Numbered from the stretch's first letter, positions 35,197-44,739 are shown. The stretch: DNA of 64,000 bases from Flavobacteriaceae bacterium PS02337 (GCA_029959285.1 JASCOE010000008.1:217158-281157), one strand, 5' to 3'. A program made the numbers and translations. Notes: generated by a model from the sequence alone, not told the origin.

Positions 35197-36150
35197 ATGA
35201 AAAAAATTCTCTTTGGTTTTCTCATGCTTACTTCGCTGCATTCATTTGCACAAAATAATCCGATTTTTAAAGGCTGGTACGCAGATCCCGAAGGCATTAT
35301 TTTCGACAAAACGTATTGGGTTTATCCAACCTATTCGGCACCTTTTGATGATCAGGTTTTCTTTGATGCTTTTTCTTCTCCCGATTTGGTGCATTGGACA
35401 AAACATCCGAGAATTTTAGATACAACGGCTGTAAAATGGGCAAAACGTGCGATGTGGGCGCCGTCTATCATTAAAAATAAAAATAAATATTTCCTGTTTT
35501 TTGGTGCGAATGATATTCACGAAGGTGAAACAGGCGGAATTGGAGTTGCTGTAGCTTCAAAACCAGAAGGGCCTTATAAAGACTATTTAGGAAAACCTTT
35601 GGTTGATAAAATTATTAATGGCGCTCAACCAATTGATCAGTTTGTTTTTAAGGATAAAGATGGTCAGTTTTATTTGATTTATGGCGGTTGGAGACATTGT
35701 AATATTGCCAAATTGAAATCGGATTTTACTGGATTTATTCCGTTTGAAGACAAGACGATTTTCAAAGAAATGACGCCTGACAATTATACTGAAGGACCTT
35801 TTATGTTCATCAAAAACAATAAATATTATTTTATGTGGTCTGAAGGCGATTGGGGCGGACCAGATTATTGCGTGGCTTACGGAATTGCAGATTCGCCAAT
35901 GGGACCATTTAAAAGAATTGGAAAAGTTTTAGAATCTGATCCGAAAATTGCCCGCGCTGCTGGACATCATTCTATTATAAAAGTGCCGAACAAAGAGCAA
36001 TATTATATAGTATATCACAGAAGACCTTTGACAGAAACGGTGATGCATTCGAGAGAAACTTGCATCGAAGAAATGTTTTTTGATGAAAATGGGCTCATTA
36101 AACCTGTTGTTTTGACTAATGAAGGAGTCAAAGCTAATCCGTTAAAATAA
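35197..36150 (+). CDS. GH43 family glycoside hydrolase (secreted)
   Basis: 317 residues with a signal peptide ending in SFAQ (about residue 19). The five-bladed propeller keeps the GH43 residues: base Asp30 in WYADPEG, Asp147 in PIDQFV and acid Glu199 in YTEGPF, plus the AGHHSIIK histidine. It should release arabinose or xylose units from plant-type polysaccharides outside the cytoplasm. No SusC/SusD pair is nearby, so it is not in a typical polysaccharide utilisation locus. Confidence 0.88.
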   Translation: MKKILFGFLMLTSLHSFAQNNPIFKGWYADPEGIIFDKTYWVYPTYSAPFDDQVFFDAFSSPDLVHWTKHPRILDTTAVKWAKRAMWAPSIIKNKNKYFLFFGANDIHEGETGGIGVAVASKPEGPYKDYLGKPLVDKIINGAQPIDQFVFKDKDGQFYLIYGGWRHCNIAKLKSDFTGFIPFEDKTIFKEMTPDNYTEGPFMFIKNNKYYFMWSEGDWGGPDYCVAYGIADSPMGPFKRIGKVLESDPKIARAAGHHSIIKVPNKEQYYIVYHRRPLTETVMHSRETCIEEMFFDENGLIKPVVLTNEGVKANPLK

Positions 36151-36198
36151 AAGGAAATAATTTTTGTTAATAAGAGTTTTTGTCTTTCATGTTTTTTT

Positions 36199-36374
36199 GT
36201 TCCGTAGGAACATTTGGTCGGTAGAAAAAATATATTGCGATCGTAATTTAACGTTCCGTAGGAACGTTTGATTTTTACGTTATTTTTTTACAATCCGCTA
36301 ATTCAACCGTTCCTACGGAACGTAAACGCAATTGATCATTTTTTTTTCTAACGACGAAACATTCCTACGGAATG
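36199..36374. repeat. MITE-like palindromic repeat element, copy 2
   Basis: Same plan as copy 1: palindromes at 36199-36211, 36251-36267, 36308-36322 and 36360-36374, all built on TTCC-(GTA or TAC)-GGAA, and inverted ends GGTCGGTAGAAAAAA (36216-36230) and TTTTTTTCTAACGACG (36341-36356). Same length as copy 1. A non-autonomous mobile element or REP-type repeat. Confidence 0.75.
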
Positions 36375-36396
36375 ATTGCGGAAAATTTATAAAATT

Positions 36397-36435
36397 AAAA
36401 AAGCGGTTATTTCATATTGAAATAACCGCTTTTTT
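36397..36435. terminator. Bidirectional terminator
   Basis: An 18-base arm at 36397-36414 is complementary to 36418-36435, with a three-base loop (TAT). It can end both the GH43 transcript and the convergent DUF1810 gene. Confidence 0.85.
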
Positions 36436-36451
36436 TAAAGTCCTAAGAATA

Positions 36452-36913
36452 TTAAGAAAGTACTGCAACTGGCAGATTTACAGTATTTTTTTTAGTAAAA
36501 TTTAAAGTCATTTGATCCAAATGTCCGAAGTAAAAAGTATCTAAAACTTGTTGAAAAACCGGATGCGCATTTTCTACCTGAACAAAAAGACTCATAGAAG
36601 AATGCAGTTTTCTAGCGCCTAATTCTCCCAAAATTCCTTCAGCAGATTTTTTGCTCAACGTTAAAAGAAGCTTAGAAATTTCAATTAAATGCTTCGATAA
36701 AATAGGATGATTTAAAAACGCTGTTGCTTCTTTCAAATCGGCAACTGCATAATAATCAGATAATGTGCTTTTTCCTAAACCTTTAATTTGCGGGAAAATA
36801 AACCACATCCAATGTGTTTCTTTTTTTCCTTTTTTAATTTCAGAAAAAGCAGTTAAATACAATTTATTTTGTGCATCTAAAAATCTAGTCAAATCATTCT
36901 GTGCGTAAGTCAT
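36452..36913 (-). CDS. DUF1810 family protein
   Basis: 153 residues from the ATG at 36913. It shows the family signature DLTRFLDAQNKLY...KKETHWMWFIFPQIKGLG and the GILGELGARKLHSSMSLF segment. DUF1810 proteins are small helical cytoplasmic proteins of unknown function. A GTG start 18 codons upstream (36967) is possible; the usual family length favours the shorter form. A TACTTTTG -7 box (complement of 37005-37012) lies upstream. Confidence 0.85.
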   Translation of the reverse strand: MTYAQNDLTRFLDAQNKLYLTAFSEIKKGKKETHWMWFIFPQIKGLGKSTLSDYYAVADLKEATAFLNHPILSKHLIEISKLLLTLSKKSAEGILGELGARKLHSSMSLFVQVENAHPVFQQVLDTFYFGHLDQMTLNFTKKNTVNLPVAVLS

Positions 36914-37266
36914 ATCTTGATTCTGTATTAAATCGTTTATGTATGGATTGTATTGTATGCGTAACACTTTATATTTTTTTATTAAAATTTCAAATTTCGA
37001 ATTCCAAAAGTAGAGTGTAATTTGCTGAGTGAGTTATAGAATTGTTGTTCGCCGTTACATAATTCCGATAAAGGAGCAAGTGTAAGAATGTCCTGTTAAA
37101 TTAGTTTTAAAGTTTTGTAAAGACCCAAATTCTAATGTTATTCTAATGTTGGAGAAAATATTTAGGTCTAAATTGCGCGCTTAGAAAAATGACACCAATA
37201 GCCTTAAATTACTGAGTTTTTGTGTTGAAATAATCTGATTTAATTTAAATTTTTGCATTTTAGAGT
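36914..37266. other. Intergenic region
   Basis: It holds a minus-strand -7 box (complement of 37005-37012) for the DUF1810 gene and an exact 11-base tandem duplication, ATTCTAATGTT, at 37129-37139 and 37140-37150. No gene or RNA was recognised. Confidence 0.5.
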
Positions 37267-37671
37267 ATGTTGAACAAAATTAAAAATAGCTTTTTATGTA
37301 AATGCCTTCAGGTGTTACTAGTCGGCTATTTTTTAATTAGCAGTTTAAATATCTCAAATTGCATGGTTCGTATTATAAACGACAATGTTGAAACGTATAC
37401 TGTAAAAGGGATTACGTGTAATTTTCTAAAAAAAATATTCAAATGCGACGGAATTCCAGAAGAACTGGATGACTACAAAACAAAAGAGACCAAAACAGCA
37501 AAATTAGCAAAGGGAATTCCATTAATGGAATATCTGATTTCTTCAGAATCATTGATGCCTAGTTTTTACTTTTTAATTGAAACAAAAGGAAAAAACTATG
37601 TAGACAATACCATCTTGGCGTTTGGTTTTCATGGTAAAATCGATATACCGCCTCCTCGGGTAAATTCATAA
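37267..37671 (+). CDS. Hypothetical small protein before export operon
   Basis: 134 residues. One hydrophobic segment near the start (LQVLLVGYFLISSLNIS) could be a signal anchor or a signal peptide. Cysteines at CKC, NC, TC and KC, and a proline-ended tail (IDIPPPRVNS). No domain was recognised. It lies 98 bases ahead of the ABC/HlyD/TolC operon on the same strand without a clear terminator, so it could be a substrate or accessory of that exporter; this is only positional. Confidence 0.5.
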   Translation: MLNKIKNSFLCKCLQVLLVGYFLISSLNISNCMVRIINDNVETYTVKGITCNFLKKIFKCDGIPEELDDYKTKETKTAKLAKGIPLMEYLISSESLMPSFYFLIETKGKNYVDNTILAFGFHGKIDIPPPRVNS

Positions 37672-37769
37672 ATACTTGTTTTTAAGGATTAGAAGAAATT
37701 CTTTATCCTAAATGCGGTTTTTGCCGTATATTTATTCTATGTAATAATCTTGTATTTATACTTAAATTC

Positions 37770-39425
37770 ATGACACCATTTAAACGTTTTTATAACTTAT
37801 TGCAGCTCGATAAGCGCGATGTTTATCAGATTATCTTCTACGCTGCATTTGCGGGTTTAGTAAACCTTTCACTGCCTTTAGGAATTCAGGCTATTATTAA
37901 TTTTATTCAAAGCGGACAGCTGAGTGTTTCTTGGATTGTCCTTGTAATTCTGGTAACAGTTGGAGTTGGTTTTGGAGGCGTTCTAACGATTTTGCAATTG
38001 CGAATTGTTGAAAATCTGCAACAACGAATTTTCGTGCGATCTTCTTTTGAATTCGCTTACAGAATGCCTTTAATTAAATTTAAAGAAATGTATTCAGAGT
38101 ATGCTCCAGAAAAAGCCAATCGATTTTTCGATACTTTAATGGTGCAAAAAGGAACAGCAAAACTATTGCTTGATTTCTGTACAGCATTTCTGCAAGTTGG
38201 TTTGGGTATTATTTTATTAGTGCTTTACCATTCTTTCTTTATGGTAATCGGACTTCTTTTCATTGTCATTTTATGGGTAATTTTTAAATTTTCATATAAA
38301 GACGGATTAGAAACGAGTCTTAACGAATCGAAATTTAAATATAAAGTTGCGGCGTGGCTTCAAGAAATTGCAAGAAACAGAGAAAGTTTCCGCAGAAAAG
38401 GCGCTTTCGAATATGCTTTAGAAAGAAACGACGGTTATGTGAGTAACTATGTAAATTACCGCGAAAAGCACTTTCAGGTAATGAAAAAACAATATATTCA
38501 GCTTACTATTTTTAAAGTAATTGTTACTGCTGCCTTATTATCGATCGGTGGTTTTCTGGTAATTCACCACCAAATGAACATAGGGCAGTTCGTAGCAGCT
38601 GAAATCGTAATTGTATTGCTAATCAATTCTGTAGAAAAAATTATTTTCGGATTGGAATCTTTCTACGACGTTTTAACTTCTGTTGAAAAAATTGGTCAAG
38701 TAACCGATATGGAAATTTCATGCATTCCTGAAACTTCAGACAAAACAGAAAAAGGAATCAATATCGAGACCGAAAGCATCAATTACAATTATCCAGAACA
38801 CAATAAAAAGTCTCTTAAGAATATTAACTTGAAAATCTCTCAAGGAGAAAAAATCATTCTTACAGGAACAAACGGTGCAGGAAAAAGTACCTTATTGCGA
38901 TTACTTTCGGGCGTTTTAGAACCAGAAAGCGGTGCAATGTATGTGACCGACAATTATATGAACCGTCTTAGCGAAGATACATATCGCGCACAAGCAGGAA
39001 CATTTTTGCAAGGCGATACCTTATTTGCAGGAACAATTAGAGAAAATATTGTTTTTGGAAATGAAGAATTAAATAGTGATGATTTAAAATGGGCTTTAGA
39101 TAATGTTGGCCTTACGCCATACATTAAAACTTTCGAAAACGGATTGGAGAATCAAATTCATCCGGGCGGACGTGAACTTTCTGCTTCTGATGTTCAAAAG
39201 ATTCTTTTGGCAAGAAGTATTGTGAGTAAACCAAATATTTTATTCTTAGAAGATCCAGTTGATAAAATGGATGACTTGACTTCGAATAAAATTGTTGATT
39301 TTTTACTTTCCGAAGAAAATGACTGGACCGTAATTGTAACTTCTAAAAATGATATTTGGAAAAGCAAGTGCAGTCGTATGATCACAATCGATGACGGAAA
39401 AATTATTAACGACATAAAGCTTTAA
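37770..39425 (+). CDS. ABC transporter (permease-ATPase fusion) with degenerate ATPase motifs
   Basis: 551 residues. The N-terminal half is an ABC type-1 exporter membrane domain, with about six helices and no C39 peptidase. The C-terminal half has Walker A GTNGAGKSTLL. The signature motif LSGGQ is LSASD, and Walker B with its catalytic base reads LFLEDPV (Glu494-Asp495) where LDEP is normal, so Asp and Glu are swapped. It should power a type I-like export channel with the next two genes, but ATP turnover may be slow. HlyD gene follows after 2 bases. Confidence 0.85.
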   Translation: MTPFKRFYNLLQLDKRDVYQIIFYAAFAGLVNLSLPLGIQAIINFIQSGQLSVSWIVLVILVTVGVGFGGVLTILQLRIVENLQQRIFVRSSFEFAYRMPLIKFKEMYSEYAPEKANRFFDTLMVQKGTAKLLLDFCTAFLQVGLGIILLVLYHSFFMVIGLLFIVILWVIFKFSYKDGLETSLNESKFKYKVAAWLQEIARNRESFRRKGAFEYALERNDGYVSNYVNYREKHFQVMKKQYIQLTIFKVIVTAALLSIGGFLVIHHQMNIGQFVAAEIVIVLLINSVEKIIFGLESFYDVLTSVEKIGQVTDMEISCIPETSDKTEKGINIETESINYNYPEHNKKSLKNINLKISQGEKIILTGTNGAGKSTLLRLLSGVLEPESGAMYVTDNYMNRLSEDTYRAQAGTFLQGDTLFAGTIRENIVFGNEELNSDDLKWALDNVGLTPYIKTFENGLENQIHPGGRELSASDVQKILLARSIVSKPNILFLEDPVDKMDDLTSNKIVDFLLSEENDWTVIVTSKNDIWKSKCSRMITIDDGKIINDIKL

Positions 39426-39427
39426 TC

Positions 39428-40780
39428 ATGCTCAATATATCTAAAGATAATAACGTACTTATAACTCCGGGAAAATACAAATCGATTACAAGTGTTGCCC
39501 GAAGACCACATTATAGAATTTTAAATAAAGTAATCATCGGATTTTTGATTTTCCTTATTTGCTGCCTTTTCCTGCCTTGGACGCAAAATATTTCAGGAAG
39601 CGGTTCTGTTACGACTTTAAAACCAGATCAAAGACCGCAAACTGTTCATAATGCGATTGCAGGACGAATTGAAAAATGGTTTGTAAAAGAAGGTGATTAT
39701 GTAAAAAAAGGAGATACAATTCTTTTTATTTCAGAGATTAAAGAAGATTATTTAGATCCGAATTTGGTTGGAAATACCAAACAACAAGTCGATGCTAAAA
39801 AAATGGCTGTTGAATCGTACGGAGATAAAGTAAACTCTCTAGATGTTCAAGCGCAATCTTTGAACACAGAAAGACAGTTGAAATTGGAACAAGCGGGAAA
39901 TAAAATCAAACAAGCAAGACTGAAAATAAAAAGTGACAGTATGGATTTGGTTGCCGTTAGAACGCAATTGAGAATCGCAAAAACGCAATTTGATCGTTCT
40001 ACAGCTTTAAATAAAGAAGGTTTAAAACCAATGACAGATGTTGAGCAGAAAAGATTAAAACTGCAAGAATCTGAAGCATACATTATTACACAAGAAAATA
40101 AATTGTTAAGCAGCAGAAACGAATTGATTAACGCAAAAGTAGAAATCAATAGAATTACGGCTGAATATGCTGAAAAAATATCAAAATCAAGAAGTGATAA
40201 ATTTACAGCTTTAAGTACACAATACGATACTGAAGCTCAGGTAAATAAACTAGAAAATCAATATACGAATTACAGATTGAGAAATGGTTTGTATTACATT
40301 ACAGCGCCTCAAAGCGGTTATGTAAACCGTGCTTTATTGGCTGGTCTTGGAGAAACTATAAAAGAAGGAACTCCAGTAGTAAGTATTATGCCGTCTCAAT
40401 ACGATATTGCCGTAGAAACATATGTTGACCCGATCGATTTACCATTGGTACATCGTGGTGCAAAAGTTCGTGTTTGGTTCGATGGATGGCCAAGAATTGT
40501 ATTTTCTGGATGGCCAGGCTTGTCTTACGGAACTTACGGCGGAAAAGTTGTAGCGATAGAAAATTTTATAAGTCCAAACGGAAAGTATAGAATTTTGGTT
40601 TCGCCAGATGGAGAAGATCGTCATTGGCCAAAAGAATTGAGTATTGGTGCTGGAGCGCAAAGTATTGCGTTGCTAGAAACGGTTTCGGTTTGGTATGAGA
40701 TTTGGCGAAACTTAAATGGTTTCCCTCCAAATTATTACAATTCAGGAGAAAAAGAAGCAAAAGGAAAGGAGAAAAAGTAA
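39428..40780 (+). CDS. HlyD family secretion adaptor
   Basis: 450 residues. One membrane helix near the N-terminus (VIIGFLIFLICCLFLPW), then a lipoyl half (NAIAGRIEKWFVKEGDYVKKGD), a long coiled coil (about 110-270) and the returning lipoyl/beta-barrel part (YYITAPQSGYVNRALLAGLGETIKEGTPV). It links the inner-membrane ABC protein to the outer-membrane channel. The stop is next to the start of the TolC-type gene. Confidence 0.9.
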   Translation: MLNISKDNNVLITPGKYKSITSVARRPHYRILNKVIIGFLIFLICCLFLPWTQNISGSGSVTTLKPDQRPQTVHNAIAGRIEKWFVKEGDYVKKGDTILFISEIKEDYLDPNLVGNTKQQVDAKKMAVESYGDKVNSLDVQAQSLNTERQLKLEQAGNKIKQARLKIKSDSMDLVAVRTQLRIAKTQFDRSTALNKEGLKPMTDVEQKRLKLQESEAYIITQENKLLSSRNELINAKVEINRITAEYAEKISKSRSDKFTALSTQYDTEAQVNKLENQYTNYRLRNGLYYITAPQSGYVNRALLAGLGETIKEGTPVVSIMPSQYDIAVETYVDPIDLPLVHRGAKVRVWFDGWPRIVFSGWPGLSYGTYGGKVVAIENFISPNGKYRILVSPDGEDRHWPKELSIGAGAQSIALLETVSVWYEIWRNLNGFPPNYYNSGEKEAKGKEKK

Positions 40781-40781
40781 A

Positions 40782-42179
40782 ATGAGAAATCTTGTAAAAT
40801 TGTTTTCTTTCTTAATGCTGTTTTGCTTTTCGACAATGCAAAGTCAGAATTTTGATCAAGAAGAACTGACTTTTATGGAGTTTTTGGGATATGTAAAAAA
40901 ATACCATCCGCTGGTAAAACAAGCCAATCTTGAAGTTACAAATGCGCAAGCTAAATTAATGGCAGCGCGTGGTGGATTTGATCCGAAAATTGAAGTCGAT
41001 TACAATAAGAAAGAATTTAAGGGCACAGAATATTATTCGTTATTAAACAGCAGTTTCAAAATTCCGACTTGGTACGGAATTGAAGTAAAAGCTGGTTTTG
41101 ATGATACAGACGGACAATATTTTAATCCGCAGAACCGTACGCCAGAAGCAGGTTTAGCTTCGCTTGGACTTACTGTTGCTTTGGGTCAAGGAATGTTTAT
41201 CAATCAGCGAATGGCTGATGTGAGAGAAGGAAAATTGCAGTTGAAATTGAGCGATGCAGAGCGAAAACTAAAAGCAATCGCCGTTTTGTATGAGGCAAGC
41301 GAAGCTTATTTTGAATGGAGAAAAAGCTACAACGAAGCCGAACTTTATAGAAACTATTTAGGTTTTGCAAGCACTCGTTTTACGGGAGTTAAAAAATTAA
41401 TTGAAGCTGGAGATTCACCAGCAATTGATAGTGTTGAAGCTAAAATTACCGTAAGAAACAGAGAATTAAATGTTGAAAACGGAAACTTGAAATTGGCTAA
41501 AGCAAAGCTTAAACTAGCTAATTTTTTATGGATTGAAAACGTTCCCGTTGAATTGGGAGAAATGGTAAAACCAGAGCAGAATTTAGGACAAACAATTGAA
41601 GAAACGCTTAGAACTGACGCAATGATGGTCGATGTGGTATCTTTAGACGCGCATCCGAAAATTCAATCTATGGAAACCAAATTGTCTATTTTAGAAGTAA
41701 ATCGTCAGTTGAAAGCCAATTCGTTGCTTCCAAAAATTAATGTGGGTTATAATTATATTTCAGATCCAAATTACTGGAATACTTTTAATGCAGACGATTA
41801 TAAATTCAATATTGATTTTAGTTTTCCAATTTTCTTAAGAAAAGAAAGAGGAAATTTAAAAATGGCTAAAATTAAAATTCAAGATATGCAGTTTGATATT
41901 GGCCAGCAAAGATTAGAATTGAAAAACAAAATCAAAGCGCAACAAACTGAAATTGCTTCTTTAAGAAGACAAAAAATAGTAATCGATAATTTGGTGAAAG
42001 ATTATATGACGATGCTGAACTCAGAAGAAAAATTATTTTCTTTTGGAGAAAGTTCTATTTTCTTAATCAATTCGAGAGAGAATAATTTAGTGAGCGCCAA
42101 GTTGTCTCAAATTAGTTTAGAAAACCAATTTTATATTTCGAATGCCGAATTGTACAAAATATTGGCAAATCCAGATTAA
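40782..42179 (+). CDS. TolC family outer-membrane channel protein
   Basis: 465 residues from the ATG at 40782, two bases after the HlyD stop. The signal peptide (MRNLVKLFSFLMLFCFS) is followed by two TolC-like helical repeats. A longer frame from 40716 would lie inside the HlyD gene and bury the signal peptide. It completes the three-part exporter. Terminator directly downstream. Confidence 0.88.
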   Translation: MRNLVKLFSFLMLFCFSTMQSQNFDQEELTFMEFLGYVKKYHPLVKQANLEVTNAQAKLMAARGGFDPKIEVDYNKKEFKGTEYYSLLNSSFKIPTWYGIEVKAGFDDTDGQYFNPQNRTPEAGLASLGLTVALGQGMFINQRMADVREGKLQLKLSDAERKLKAIAVLYEASEAYFEWRKSYNEAELYRNYLGFASTRFTGVKKLIEAGDSPAIDSVEAKITVRNRELNVENGNLKLAKAKLKLANFLWIENVPVELGEMVKPEQNLGQTIEETLRTDAMMVDVVSLDAHPKIQSMETKLSILEVNRQLKANSLLPKINVGYNYISDPNYWNTFNADDYKFNIDFSFPIFLRKERGNLKMAKIKIQDMQFDIGQQRLELKNKIKAQQTEIASLRRQKIVIDNLVKDYMTMLNSEEKLFSFGESSIFLINSRENNLVSAKLSQISLENQFYISNAELYKILANPD

Positions 42180-42240
42180 GGCTTAAAAATATACAGTTTG
42201 CGATGACTGTACTATATTAATTTTCAGAATTTAATTTCAA

Positions 42241-42278
42241 AAAAGCTTCAGATATTTTTCTGAAGCTTTTTTTATTTT
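42241..42278 (+). terminator. Rho-independent terminator of the export operon
   Basis: AAAAGCTTCAGA at 42241-42252 is exactly complementary to 42259-42270, followed by T residues. Confidence 0.88.
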
Positions 42279-42442
42279 ATCTAAAATATAACTTCTGTAA
42301 ATCTTAAGTAAACACGACCTTCTTAAAAAACTTACTTTTCAGATATTTTAAATTCATACTTTTCTTTCAATAAACTTGTTTTTAAAAATCATATTAATAG
42401 TTTTGTAGCAACAAATTTAACCCCAAACCTACCTATTTAACT

Positions 42443-43657
42443 ATGAGAAAAAACACTCATTTAGTTGTACTTGCTATTTTTTCAAGTATAATTTTTGGTT
42501 GCAGCGATGATAGCGATTCGTACAAACCAAATTATCTGCCAAGCATTGATGCCACAGCTTTGCCCGCAGAAAATCATCCGATGACCATGTTTGAAGACAA
42601 CGAAAGTCCTTCAAAAATGTACGACAAAACCGATCGATGGTTTAGAGTCAATGAACCGCTTCAAATCATTCAAAAAGGAAAAGATTCGGTGCAAGTTTCG
42701 CTTTATTCTCCCGTCGGACTTACAGATGTAAAAGTGTACGCAAAACTTCCAAATTATGATAAACGTTTTCTGATTTACAGTTTTTCTAAGATTCCAGCAT
42801 TTCATCGTTCATTTCATAAAATTCCTTTAACAGACAAGAAAAACGATTATTTGTTAGAAAGTGGCAATACAGTTACAATTGATAAAATTGAAGGATTTTC
42901 GTCAGGTGCAATAGAATTTTCTGTTGAATCTGAAGATCCGTTATTTCAAAAATTCAAAAAAATAAAATCAAATCATTTAGTTCAGTTTCATGATGGCTAT
43001 CATATTAATGAACTTGGGAAATTTCTTCCGATGAATCCGGTTTTGGCAAAAGAAGCGATTACGATGATTATCAATTATTCGTATGCTTTGAGTCATCCGT
43101 TGTATTACAGCACTTTTACCAATTTTGATAAATACAAACAAGAACAGCCAACTACAGCAGGAACTGCGATAAACGGAGCATTAAATTGGCACGGAAATGC
43201 AGAAGATACAAATGGTGTTTATGATTATTTATCGAAAGAAGAAATCGAAAAAATCTACTGGAATTATTTAGACAAAAGAACCGTTTACATGGCAATGGTT
43301 GGCGGAGATTCTGCTTGGGGCGGAGGAAATTTAGCTTCGCAATGGGAATCTGGTTATGTAACTGGACATTGGGTCGGAGAGATGTCGGTTTGGTCGCACG
43401 AATATTCGCATCATATTGGTTTTAGCCACAGCAGTAATTTGGCTAATAGCGGAGAGGGCGGCGGACAGCAAGAAATGCTGACGCACTTTTATAAGTATTT
43501 AATTTATTTGAATGATCTTCCTTTTACAGATTCTGACGTTTTAAAAACGTGGTCAAAAACGAATTATTTAACTGGAACTTACAAGAAACCAGTATTTGTC
43601 ATTAATCCGAAAAATCCATTTTTGCTGAAATATAAAGGAGAAGGAAAATGGAATTAA
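42443..43657 (+). CDS. Lipoprotein with metzincin-like zinc peptidase motif
   Basis: 404 residues. The signal peptide ends in FGCSDDSDS (Cys20 lipidated, with an acidic tail that can mark surface display). The zinc motif HEYSHHIGFSH starts at His319 and fits HExxHxxGxxH of metzincins. The upstream WHGNAEDTNG and GGDSAWGGGNLASQWESGY regions are probably part of the active-site domain. No classic Met-turn is obvious. It should be an extracellular protease or related hydrolase. It overlaps the start of the next lipoprotein gene. Confidence 0.72.
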   Translation: MRKNTHLVVLAIFSSIIFGCSDDSDSYKPNYLPSIDATALPAENHPMTMFEDNESPSKMYDKTDRWFRVNEPLQIIQKGKDSVQVSLYSPVGLTDVKVYAKLPNYDKRFLIYSFSKIPAFHRSFHKIPLTDKKNDYLLESGNTVTIDKIEGFSSGAIEFSVESEDPLFQKFKKIKSNHLVQFHDGYHINELGKFLPMNPVLAKEAITMIINYSYALSHPLYYSTFTNFDKYKQEQPTTAGTAINGALNWHGNAEDTNGVYDYLSKEEIEKIYWNYLDKRTVYMAMVGGDSAWGGGNLASQWESGYVTGHWVGEMSVWSHEYSHHIGFSHSSNLANSGEGGGQQEMLTHFYKYLIYLNDLPFTDSDVLKTWSKTNYLTGTYKKPVFVINPKNPFLLKYKGEGKWN

Positions 43658-44676
43658 AATATAAATTAAGTATGAAACATATTTTGCCCTTACTTCTTGC
43701 GCTTTGTTTTTTTACAAACTGCAGCAAAGACGATATCGAATCTAAAAATTACGATTATTTTTATCCAACCGACGAAGCTTCAATTACAACCGAAAATATT
43801 TCAGGAAGCACGACGGCATTTGACCCGAAAGGAATCACCATTTCTAATGAAAAATTATATGTTATTAATGGAGACGTTTTAGAAATTTTTAATGCCGTGA
43901 CTCTCGCTCACATTAAAACGATTAAAGAATTTACGAAAGGAACAACTACAATTCCGTTAGTAAGTCTGACTTCGGTTTCTGTTGATAACGGGCGCATTTA
44001 CGTTGGAAGTACAGAATCTAGATTATTTGTTTTTGATGAAACTACAAATGCTGGAATTAGTACGGTTGGAAATGGACAATGGTGGCAGACTTTTGTACAC
44101 GTTTTTGGTGTTGTAGCAAAAGACGGATTGGTATTCGTAAAAGAAAAAGAAAAATCTATAAAGGTATTTGAAACTTCTCAGATTACAGAAACCAGTGATT
44201 GGAATTTAAAACCTATTGCGAAATTAAATACTTTAAATGGTTATACAGAAGTCTATTCTTTAGATGTTTACGGCGGAAATTTAGTAGTTGCAGGAAGAGA
44301 TGCCAGAAGTTATCTTTATTACAATATTGCTAATATTAAAGCCAATGCAGCAAGTTCATTAACAACGCCAATTGAACCAGAAAAACTTCAATTTACAGAT
44401 ATAAAACCAATTGCGGTTTCATTCAGTAAAGATTGGGCAGTGACTTCAGAAATTGTTGGAAATGTTTCTTATTTAAGATTGTATCCTAAAGAAGAATTCA
44501 GTAAAAAGAATTACAAAGCGGTTGTAAATGCATCTGATATTTTAGGCAAAAATGCATTCGGAACTATTGTAGGAACCGCTCAGCTAAACGATCGTATTTT
44601 CTTATCTGATAATACCAATAAAAAAATCAGAGTTATAAAACTAAATAAATCTACAATTGCAGAACAAAACAATTAA
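43648..44676 (+). CDS. Lipoprotein, probable beta-propeller
   Basis: 342 residues from ATG 43648, which has AGGAG at 43635-43639; a second ATG at 43672 gives a shorter signal peptide. The lipobox is FTNCSKDD. The mature part has repeated strands such as KLYVINGDVLEIFN, RIYVGSTESRLFVFD and LFVKEKEKSIKVFE, which look like propeller blades. No catalytic motif. It overlaps the metzincin-like gene by 10 bases, so the two proteins are likely partners on the cell surface. Confidence 0.72.
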   Translation: MELKYKLSMKHILPLLLALCFFTNCSKDDIESKNYDYFYPTDEASITTENISGSTTAFDPKGITISNEKLYVINGDVLEIFNAVTLAHIKTIKEFTKGTTTIPLVSLTSVSVDNGRIYVGSTESRLFVFDETTNAGISTVGNGQWWQTFVHVFGVVAKDGLVFVKEKEKSIKVFETSQITETSDWNLKPIAKLNTLNGYTEVYSLDVYGGNLVVAGRDARSYLYYNIANIKANAASSLTTPIEPEKLQFTDIKPIAVSFSKDWAVTSEIVGNVSYLRLYPKEEFSKKNYKAVVNASDILGKNAFGTIVGTAQLNDRIFLSDNTNKKIRVIKLNKSTIAEQNN

Positions 44677-44701
44677 TTGATTTTGTAGTTTTTAAATTTT
44701 T

Positions 44702-44737
44702 AAAGCCTGTAAATATATTATTTGCAGGCTTTTTTTG
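44702..44737 (+). terminator. Rho-independent terminator
   Basis: AAAGCCTGTAAATA at 44702-44715 pairs with TATTTGCAGGCTTT at 44719-44732, with one G-T pair, followed by T residues. It is the last clear host feature before the ICE. Confidence 0.85.
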
Positions 44738-44739
44738 AA

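Noticed and set aside
35061-35309. Minus-strand frame over the GH43 start and its upstream gap
   Set aside because: It overlaps the GH43 signal peptide antisense, and its translation has no domain.
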